Below, one piece after another: positions 55,561 through 64,000 of a stretch of 64,000 nt of DNA. Location of the stretch: contig JAYGXS010000004.1 of assembly GCA_036362985.1 (NCBI GenBank), positions 15,055,583 through 15,119,582 on the forward strand, given 5' to 3'. Position 1 is the first letter of the stretch; every line of letters begins with the position of its first letter. This DNA comes from Ligula intestinalis. Its lineage: Eukaryota > Platyhelminthes > Cestoda > Diphyllobothriidea > Diphyllobothriidae. The notes beneath the pieces were generated by a model. That model searched no databases and was not told where the DNA came from. It worked only from the letters and a program-made list of their open reading frames with translations. The translations under genes were made by a program, and so were the position numbers.

Positions 55561-55679
55561 ATTTATAAAATGGATCATGAAGGCTGTTTTTTCCTTTCCT
55601 TTTCCCTTCCTACAGCTCTTTGGCCATCAAGTAATCCTCCCAATCGTAGGAGGGAGGTAAAAACCGACTTCCGTTGAAG

Positions 55680-56330
55680 GCCTTATCAATGTGCATTAAC
55701 TCTTTCACCTACTCCTGTGGAGCAGGATACATCGGCCGAACAACGAGGCACCTGGAAAAGAGGGCGCGTGAACATATACTAGCCTGGTTAAGTAGGGGTG
55801 AAACTAGGTCAATCTCGAGCCCATATCTAACACATCTTGTCAATACGAATCTTCGAGTCGATACTAACGAAGCCTTTTACGTTGTCTGCCGGACACCAGC
55901 TAACTTTTCCAAGGGCCTGCGCCAGTGGGTGCAGTGGCTATAAGGCTAGTTAAACCAGTGCTGTGTTGTCAGAAGACGCTGACAGAAGCCCCTGCACTTC
56001 CGTGGCCGACCCCGACGACAAATGGCAATCGCATTTCCCCCCACCCTCCAGTGACAGTCACTCGGTTCGTGCGAATAGCAGCAATTATCACTCCATGTAT
56101 CTTACCTCCAATCAACGCTCGCAACCTTACCCAATTCCACCCCCTCCACCTCTCCCCCCTCTCCCAACACAGGAACCTCAACACGCCGATCTCGCCATGC
56201 GGGCTACGTGTAAACGATTAATCGTAATCAGAGTAACCCTATAAACCCTGCCCAACTGTACAGTCTTCATTACGCCTGCAAATGCTTCGGCCTGACGAAG
56301 ATTTGCTGAAAAAATATGTTTGCCAACTTG
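55680..56330 (+). pseudogene. PLE group A1 3' end, GIY-YIG domain, trailer and hammerhead
   Basis: MCINSFTYSCGAGYIGRTTR (GAGYIG core, preceded by the Cys-containing segment) is followed by LEKRAREHILAWLSRG, SISSPYLTHLVNTNLRVDTN and EAFYVVCRTPANFSKGL in one open frame to 55943. A Pro-rich trailer and a hammerhead-like fold at 56286-56326 come next. The Arg after YIG and the HLV-xN-xVD segment match the family. This is the cleanest GIY-YIG coding stretch in the window, but it is still truncated, with no RT. Confidence 0.82.
56286..56326 (+). ncRNA. Hammerhead ribozyme motif of PLE A1
   Basis: Stem I is TT(C)GGC with GCCAA. The core CTGACGA is intact at 56292-56298. Stem II is AG-ATTTG-CT, GAAA is at 56308-56311, stem III is AA/TT with an ATATG-type loop, and U sits at the cleavage position (56321). 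All core positions are canonical, making this the best preserved of the PLE A1 folds here. Confidence 0.55.
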
Positions 56331-58119
56331 AATTCTCAACTTTAGCATGGGGATATTTGCAGAAATAATTGATTGTCTTATTGTATTGAAGGCCCAAGGA
56401 TCAGTGCTGATTCAACGGACTCTATTCGTTTTGTAGCGCCGAATGTATCTACCATGCATAACTTAAAGAAAATCACCTTTAGTGAACAAAGATGTCGTTT
56501 TGTGAGAAGATTTGGTGAAGCAAAAATAATGGTAATTCATCTGTCTGATAAAATTTCATAAAATGAGCATAATGTTAGTGTCCCACCTTGGTAAAAAATG
56601 AAATCTTATTTCTTAAAATTGTTATCTACTGCTTTGCATGACAGATGCCGTAGAAACTAAAGCGATGTGGGATAAAACAATTGAAATCCAAAAAGGATGA
56701 CCCTCTTAGTATTTATTATGAGAACCCAGTAAGTTCAGTTGTCGCCGTTAATTAAAACTGACTAAAGATGCATCCAAATCACTCGACAAACGAATTATTA
56801 TAACTTATGCATGCTCTACATATCTTGCTTAGAACTATTCTTAGCACACCATTCTATTGTCCGAATAATCTTTTCGGTGCCTTCCGGTGAAATAACTACA
56901 CCAGGATTCGCCTGCTGAACATAATTTGTTGGACTTGTGTAATATGTCTGCAATGCATTTTAATGTATTCCCGAGCGGATTCTTAACCGTGTTTTCAAGG
57001 GACGCCTCTTGAAGGTATTCTGAATACTTCCACCGTCTCTCTACGTATCTATGCGTCCAGTTATGATTAGCTGTATGGATGGATCTGAGGAAAACTCTCG
57101 GTCAACATCTGTTACGTTTTGGACACAGCAGTTACGTGTAGGCTGATATTTTATGAACAAATTATTATGCAAGCCATGACTAATTAGCATGCTTGAAATC
57201 CGAAACAAAACCTAAATGAGTCATGGGTTGTCAAAATAGCTAGACGTCGCATGTGACCATCTGTTTTAATGCAACATAAATTACTTTTCTTAACTTTTTT
57301 GACGCTTTTGCCAGCCTATTCACAAAAAAACAATCAGCAGATAAATGTAACTGGTCATTAAACATGATGCTTCTGGTAGAATTTAACTAGCGAAACGAAA
57401 ATGGAAGTGGACTTTGCTATTTCAACAGTGATTTATATTCTTCGAGTCTCAGTCCACAGAACCTAAATTTATTTTTTGACAATGTGAATAATCATTGGAC
57501 TGATTGTTCAACTCACAAAAATTTGGTAACTTATTAGGTATAAACGACTGAGGATGACAGAAAAAAATAAAATTTTCCATTTTTGCTTCTTTTTGCTTAC
57601 TCGTGCTGATTCTAAGATATATCTGACCTACTCATCGGTTCAAGCAGAAGATGTGTTAATTTGGGCTTTAATGGCATATTCAATTAAAGGCATTATTCAT
57701 TTCGACAAAGGGATTTAGATATCAGATAAGCCAATCTGATGAAAGCTTTCAAATACTGATGTCGTCACGCTAGTATTGGTGCGTTAGATTGGCCTAAATT
57801 GTGTCCGATGATAAAGTAATTGGGCGTATGTTTAAAACTACATTGGGCATGACACGAAAAGCAGTTTTCAATCAGCCAGTGTGCAAAAAGCTCATTGAAG
57901 AACAATGAATTCAGACGAATCTGCTGCCTTCCGATTGTGGATGGTTGGAATAAAATTGTGACCTTAAAAATATAATTTAGCGGAGAATGCCCTTATATCC
58001 TGTAAAAGATGTAGTAAATGTGATGGAAGTGGACCCAAAACTTGCTTTTTTTCTTGTGGATATTTATTCGAGTACCACCCCTTTCTATGCTTCTATTAAA
58101 ATAACTGTTAATCGTTTTC
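56331..58119. other. Nothing recognised
   Basis: AT-rich DNA with no domain or clear repeat. Confidence 0.45.
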
Positions 58120-58870
58120 AGAAGAGGAGGAAGCCATCAATGGAACAAGAGTTGTATTTTTCTGACGTTTTGGATTCCGTAGGGAATACGTAATCATTGG
58201 TGATGGTAGCATAGACATATTCATGGGCAGATAGGATTGAAAATGCACAGGTGGCATGGTATTTATAGTTCATTGTGGTCATCTGCGTGTGTATGTGTGT
58301 GATAATTATTCACTTCTGTAGCCACCGCTTGAGTCTTAATTGATGCGGTACTGGCTTGACACTTCGCGTTTGACTCACCAATTGCCACAATTGCCTTGTC
58401 GGCGTCAGATGTGGGTCTGATAATAGCGTGACAATTATGCCAGCCGTCGTCAGAGTTGTTGCTGCGCCCGGCCCTTCCCACATGACTGATTCTTTTAATC
58501 AGGCAATGCTTCAGTAAACCGTATGGGAACGCCAAATTGTTGCGCTTGTTGATGGACTGGGGGCCTGATAACCCTGACACGAGCAGCTCGTAGCTCACGT
58601 GGATGTCATCTCTTGCGCGGATTTTAGCCTCGTCAAACTTGAAAATATGACCGGGTCCCGTCGAGTAAGCTGCAACGTGGGAGATGGCGTCTTTATTCCT
58701 CACCACCGCTGCATGCTCAGCCAATCGCGTCAGCAGTAATCTTCCCGTAACTCCGACGTAGTTGCTTTGTCCTTAAATGTACCAGCTCCAGTAAACGAAT
58801 CCAGTCGTCTTCTGCCGCGGCAGTGGGTCTTTCGGTCTCACGACTCAGCGCCTGATGGTTGCTTCCGGCC
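58120..58870 (-). pseudogene. PLE group B fragment, GIY-YIG domain and 3' end
   Basis: The minus strand has an open frame 58724-58263 reading AEHAAVVRNKDAISHVAAYS, GPGHIFKFDEAKIRAR and SGLSGPQSINKRNNLAFPYG. Just upstream, across one frameshift or stop, it has QSNYVGVTGRLLLTRL (the YVG half). The 3' module at 58161-58200 has GGAATCC-AAAACGTCAG. GHIFKFDEAKI and GPQSINK are diagnostic of group B. The last 50 codons are His- and Thr-rich read-through. Confidence 0.8.
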
Positions 58871-58901
58871 TGTGCGCGTGACTATGACTATGCTACTATC
58901 A

Positions 58902-58960
58902 CCTATAATTAAGGATACCTGACGGAATCCAAAACTTCCGTCTTCTTCTTAACTGCTTCG
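58902..58960 (+). mobile_element. PLE group B 3'-end hairpin, inverted
   Basis: CCTATAATTAAGGATACC, GGAATCCAAAACTTCCGTC and TTCTTCTTAACTGC repeat the 3' module of group B in plus orientation on the upstream side of the minus-strand coding fragment. That fragment is therefore flanked by inverted copies of the module. Confidence 0.5.
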
Positions 58961-59309
58961 TGGACCTGATAATAACTACACTGTTGTTAATCGTTGTATC
59001 GTCTAACTCCAGCAAAAGAATAAATCAAACAAGCGATGTACGAATTTATAACTCACTGGGTACGTGACATGTTAGTGTTAACTTTTCGTGACTACCATAT
59101 ATATCAGTTCTTCCCCAGCAAGAAAAAATATTGGAGGTTTTTCAGTTTGCTCTTGCCAATTGAGTATAGTAACCAGTAATAGGCCACAAAGACGGACGCA
59201 CAGGGAAATCTCAGTCTCTAGCACACGGAAAATTTGAAAAGGGAAATGCGCATCTGTTCTCCGTAATGCTGGTAGGTATACGTTAATTTCCGAAAAGATT
59301 ACATACTGC

Positions 59310-59462
59310 CTAAACTAAACCTAAACCCAAAAAATGGCTTGTAATTCATTTGCGCCAATCATAAAAACATGGCGGCCTCATTAAGAGTCGAACCTACACG
59401 GCAGGGATGGCCTTTGTGCAGTCAATGCCCTACCATTGAGCTAAGAGATTCGTCATTAGCCA
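59310..59462 (-). mobile_element. tRNA-derived SINE, family 3, minus copy
   Basis: On the minus strand CTTAGCTCAATGGTAGGGCA (A-box) is followed by GTGTAGGTTCGACTC (B-box) and a tail GCCGCCATGTTTTTATGATT that aligns with the copies at 59470 and 59748. The spacing between the boxes is larger than in a functional tRNA. Confidence 0.65.
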
Positions 59463-59469
59463 TGAAAAG

Positions 59470-59560
59470 AGTCAGACTTAGGTGCGCAGAAGCCTTCCGT
59501 GCTGTATGGGTTTGACTCTCACCGAGGCCAAGAAACTTTCCTAGTTGGATCAATTGAATT
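59470..59560 (+). mobile_element. tRNA-derived SINE, family 3, 5'-truncated
   Basis: GTGCGCAGAAGCCTTCCGTG, then TATGGGTTTGACTCTCACCG (B-box) and AGGCCAAGAAACTTTCCTAG. The A-box end is missing. It lies almost back to back with the inverted copy. Confidence 0.6.
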
Positions 59561-59747
59561 GTTCAAATCTGTCTAACCCTCCTAAAAATAGGGGGAGCCT
59601 ATTAGTTATTCGGGTGGATTGTAGATTATTGCGTAGGAAATCCTGCCTGAGCAGTCAGTCTAATTCGTCCGTAATGGTGGATTCCGTAGGAGCAGTAATT
59701 TGGGTGGGTAAATCGACTGAGTGTGATTAAATTACGGACGGCTCACA

Positions 59748-59880
59748 GTAAGCCTCGTAGCTCAATAGTAGAGCGCTGAATGTGCAAGAGTCTCTCCTGC
59801 TGTGTGGGCTTGACTCCCACCAAGGCTGCGAATTTTTCACAATTCGGTCAACTGACTTACTCAAACCAAATAATAGCTTG
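59748..59880 (+). mobile_element. tRNA-derived SINE, family 3, plus copy
   Basis: GCCTCGTAGCTCAATAGTAG (A-box), an extended middle, then a perfect 5-bp T-arm GTGGG-CTTGACT-CCCAC and AAGGC that partly re-pairs with the 5' GCCT. The middle is about 11 nt too long for a tRNA-Ala-like molecule, so it is a SINE head rather than a tRNA gene. The tail is AATTTTTCACAATTCGGTCA. Confidence 0.65.
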
Positions 59881-62800
59881 TAAAACAGTTGTGGGTAGAA
59901 GTCGAACGGTTTATCAACCTTTACTTGTCGCTGTTTAATATAAATAACGAATGGAGGCTCACAACATATGCAAATTATACGGCGTTCTAATCCACAAGAA
60001 CAAGGAACATGGTTTACTGCTAGGAAATCATAATATAAGGAAAAGAGAGGGGATGACGTTAGCATAAATCATAGTCGTAAGTGCATCTATGCACGAGATT
60101 ACTACGGTAATTAGAGAAAAACCACAGGATCTAGCTGCTTGCATTGGACGAGTACCTTTCGCCCTTAAAAAAGGCGGCTTCTACAAGTACGCTGAAAGCT
60201 GCCGTGAGCTAAACAGCGTGACAGCTGCCTTCATGACTTTTTCTTATCGAGGACCGATGTAAACTGTTGTCGTATTTAAAAAAGCTAGTTGGGCAAATTC
60301 TCATTTGCCCTAGTTAGTTATTCCCTTCGTGTTGACCTAAAAGTAAACAATTACCCTCATATTATTATTAAGAGGATCATATTGCTGTGTCCTTCCATGG
60401 GGAATGTGTAAACCAGGCTGAGTTCATCTACCTTTGACCAATCATTTTTTTAGGTAACTGCATTTCTTAAAGAAATGCAAATAACAGCTTCAAAGTTGTG
60501 ACGTTCCTTCAATTTTAATTTCCTCAGAACCTGAAGTGCATAGATGGAGTAAATATCTCTGACACAGTGTTTGTAGGCTGAGTCAGAAATGTGATGTGAA
60601 CACTTGAGACGAAATCTCTTATATTCAGGGGAACTACCTGATTAATAATTAGAGATGACGAGTTGAGTTTATTGTGACAAAGCTACAAGTGGAGTGATAG
60701 GAGAAACGTCGCGGAATTTTACGCTTCACAGCTGTTTCATAAGCGGCGCAAAAATAGTAACATGCGTATTCTACCTTTTAGCCTAGAAAACATTTGGTGC
60801 ATTCTGCAGTTATTATTTTTGAAATCATGCTTGAGCATGAAGTTACCTGTTAAAGGCTTTGGGAAGTCAAGTTAAGCTAAAGAAAGTTTTCGATTATTAG
60901 TACATTAATACAATATGGAATACAATTATATGAATCCGGGAAGAGTTAACAAAATTTTAAGAAAAAAATCAGTACTAATTAAAGGGAGAGTAGGACGAAT
61001 TTTAAAGGTGTCATGGAGTCAGATTATAACAAGAGGCCAGAGAGGGGGGGAAGACTTGAAAAGATTCTGAACGTTGCAGTAGGCTGGTTGGATGACCTTA
61101 TCAAACTTGAAGTAAACTCACGGTCAACATATATCAGGTGGTTAGAGCGATGGTTGTGCAGGCGCCTCTCTTTTTATTTCACGTGTTTAAATTCGACAGT
61201 GTTCATCGTATCTTCCACAATAATACGCAATGAAGAAGACTCTTTTATCATTTGGACAGGCACATACATCATTTTAAGAGGTGTAGCTTAAGCAATTCCC
61301 AAACCAACGACAGCTGAAACTTGTTAAGGCACTGCGGTGGTCATATTACTTAGGATGCAACAAAATTCCACATCATTTCATTCACCTCTACATACCGATA
61401 GTTTGATTGGCATGGTTTGACCGGCACTTAAAATTCTCGCTAGCCAATCAATGACCGCTTACATAACACTGTTTAAGTGATTTTTGCTGCCCTTTAAAAT
61501 ATTTACACATTTTGGAAGACGCATGCGCAAAAAGGTACGCCATATTTTCATTGTACAATGAATTACGTCTTGATGACATTTTTTATTGACAGAAATATTT
61601 GTTTTTTGAGGAGGTTTTCATAACAGCCTTGCGTGCTTTCTATACACTTTCACCTATATCTTCGTTCTTTTCATAGACCTGTCAATGAACCACTTTCTTA
61701 ATTGCCTTTATATGTTAGATGTGGTCTTCCATGAGTTTTCCGACAGTATATATTCATATCAAACCAAGCCATTTATCTATTATATTGTCCAAGACCGCGA
61801 AGCAAATCAAATCGCATACTACACTTGCAATAATAGATGTCTATATGAAGTAAACAAGTTGTTTTATATCCATTTCAAAATTTTTAAGCATAGAATGGCA
61901 TAATTTTAAATCAAAACTGAATCAATGACTTTTAAACTATAAACGCAACTCACCAGACAAGTCAGTTCCAAAAGTATACCGATACGTAAGTAACTTTTAA
62001 ACCAAACGATACCCTGTTTATTATGCCAAAACCTATTAAGAAGTTTTTACCAAAATATACTCAAACCAAGTTTAATTGGCACATTCCCTCTGCAAAGTAC
62101 TTTTATGTTTTAATTAGTTAAAAGTCGGTTAAAATAATTTGGTCGACTTAAATAAGTAGTTCTCACGCGCCCAAACGTTTAAAAATACTCAACATGTTCT
62201 GCATTTTAAAACGCGAAGTCGTTCTGTGGCATTATTCTCTATCCTGTGAAAACCGACATGCATAATATATTCTAAACGAAAGAGTAGTTTTAATGCCTTT
62301 TTAACGTTTCCCGACTTGCCTCATCTGCTGATAGTCTCCGATCGAACACTGCAAAAATAAGGTTGTCACTTCGATCATAGAATCGCGTTCAAAACTGTGG
62401 TATAATGCAATAAAAACCATCATCCTGGTGCATTTAATAAGTCCAGAGCATTAGAACAAAAAGTATGTCCGATTTTTGTTTCGAAAGGTGGTATGTCTCC
62501 TACAAAATTGAATGCGAACAGGCAGCTGTGCATCGTAAATAAAAAAGACACCAGCTGACCTGTAATATGAAAAGAAAGTATCGTTAACATCAATTTATCG
62601 AGAAAAGTATAAATGACTTAGAGGCACTACAGAAATTGCATGTCATTGAAGATCAGTAATGACCCTCACCACTACCTTATCAAGCTTCACCGAAAAAGGT
62701 GGACAAATCTAGCTTAACATGATATTATCTTTAGCTCTGTAACAGTTAAAAGAAAAATGTCTGTGATATTTGCTTCTTGGAAGGTCTTCGAAATAGGGCT

Positions 62801-64000
62801 GTTTAGAGGTACTTACAACAATATTTTAGCGCAAATATACAGCAGCCGCCAAAGACCGTGCAAATGTTTTGATGACATTTGACTCGGTACTTGAGTGTAT
62901 ATTTAGTAACATTATTTTGATCCATTCAGTTTATTGAATTATGTGAAAGCCCTTGAGTAAGTTAAATCGTCATTTTAGTTACGTTTATTAAGAAAAAATG
63001 GCCATTAATTTTTGGGAAATTGGGAGTACTCTCATGTCGAAGATATTTTCAATGCTATTTTGCAGGAGAGAACCAAACTGCACGGTAATGATGATTATAC
63101 TATGAAGGAACGCCAAAATAAGTCCAATGGGTATAAAAAGATATCCCTTTCAGATCTGGAAAAGTTCTATCGAAATTTTTCAGCTTCAAGTGAAGCCAAA
63201 TTAAAGGAATCACATTTATTTGCAGTAACATTGATGATGTGTATTTTAAAAATTGGGTATAGCTATTCTCTAAAGTTTTTGCACAAAATACAGTAACACA
63301 AGTCTGCTTGTTTGAATGCATAAACGATGTGATGTTTGCCCTTGCAACAAAAACAAAATATCGAAAATTTAAATGCAAATGTAAGAAACGAAGGCCTTAT
63401 TGAATGCGAGTCGTGTAGAAATAGTTTTATGTGTACTTTACTTTATTCCTTTTGCACTATTTAAAAATGGAATAGCCAGAAAAATGAGAACTTTTTCGAA
63501 AATTGGCAATGTTTATGGCCAGTTTTTTTTTAAATTCGTATAATTATATCAGAATGTGGAATAATTCCGCTTAGGCGAAAAATAATCCATAATAAAGAGG
63601 AACGAAAGTAAAATCTAATCGTTTTTCTTCAGGATACTTAAAGGAATTCTCAAAATTCTCAAATGTCATTAAGATATTACATTGGATAACGTCAATGTAT
63701 GCAGAACTTCCTCAGCTGAATATCTTATTACAGAACTTTTCAAAAGGTTACCTTTCATGGGAATTTTTTATTAATCTTAAGAATAGTAGTTTCAAAACTT
63801 CAGTGCGGACAAGATTTTCCCTCAACAATGTGTTTTGCTGTTTTAAGGCATTTCTGCATATCAAAAACGTTGCCATATTCATTCAAACTGATATCGGAAA
63901 ACACTTTATTTTGGTGAATGCTCTTTACATCTATCTTATTTAAGATGTTTTGGTGTAAACGTTGAACAGATGCAGAATTTATCAATTTATCAATAAAGAC
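59881..64000. other. Nothing firm to the window end
   Basis: AT-rich DNA. The plus frames at 61013-61291 and 63012-63296 have no recognised family. The latter follows a good acceptor (GCTATTTTGCAG, 63064) with KLHGNDDYTMKERQNKSNGY, but no matching donor or neighbour exon was found. Confidence 0.4.

Noticed and set aside
58263..58420. C-terminal half of the 153-codon minus-strand frame as a separate new protein
   Set aside because: It is read-through of the PLE group B GIY-YIG fragment into low-complexity His/Thr codons.
59754..59830. A functional tRNA gene (Ala-like)
   Set aside because: The T-arm is perfect, but the middle is too long and the acceptor stem has mismatches. Related SINE copies lie next to it.
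63012..63296. A plus-strand exon with KLHGNDDYTMKERQ
   Set aside because: The acceptor is good, but there is no matching donor, partner exon or family similarity near the window edge.

Overview
This is eukaryotic, intron-rich, AT-rich DNA that looks like a flatworm (platyhelminth) genome, most likely a tapeworm or fluke. That assignment is an inference from three things: short exons spread over tens of kb, a heavy load of decayed Penelope-like retroelements (PLEs), and a tRNA-derived SINE carrying a hammerhead-ribozyme fold, an arrangement known from schistosomes. There are no bacterial-style operons. Most open reading frames of 60-130 codons are chance.

The one gene I recognise confidently is a carbonic-anhydrase-related protein of the CA10/CA11 (CARP X/XI) type. 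It lies on the minus strand and I could assemble it exon by exon: 32706-32860, 25233-25415, 23943-24038, 17840-17906, 9898-10052 and 2460-2585. All splice phases agree and the exons read collinearly through the CA fold. All three zinc-ligand histidine positions are replaced (Arg, Lys, Gln), so the product should be acatalytic. The 5' exons with the signal peptide, and possibly the true 3' end, are not identified. One intron appears to use a GC donor.

The introns and flanks are filled with repeats. (i) Three PLE groups are present as 3'-terminal fragments with GIY-YIG endonuclease remnants: A (A1 and A2 variants), B and C. A1, B and C also carry hammerhead-like folds near their 3' ends. (ii) A decayed Ty3/gypsy element lies at about 5.5-8.9 kb, with a putative LTR at 9.2-9.7 kb and a related LTR-like copy at 41.7-42.2 kb. 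(iii) There are three tRNA-derived SINE families, at 27.8 kb (with hammerhead), at 47.6 and 49.1 kb, and in a cluster at 59.3-59.9 kb. (iv) Two copies of a roughly 1-kb foldback (long inverted-repeat) element lie at 39.1-40.1 and 43.7-44.7 kb. (v) There are GC-rich tandem units at 53.7-54.5 kb, AT microsatellites and a 40-bp tandem duplication.

Layout: 0-2.4 kb, 3' flank of the CARP gene; 2.46-32.86 kb, CARP exons and repeat-filled introns; 33-64 kb, upstream or intergenic DNA, mostly repeats, with a few weak exon candidates. Coordinates of decayed repeats were read by eye and are approximate to some tens of bases.
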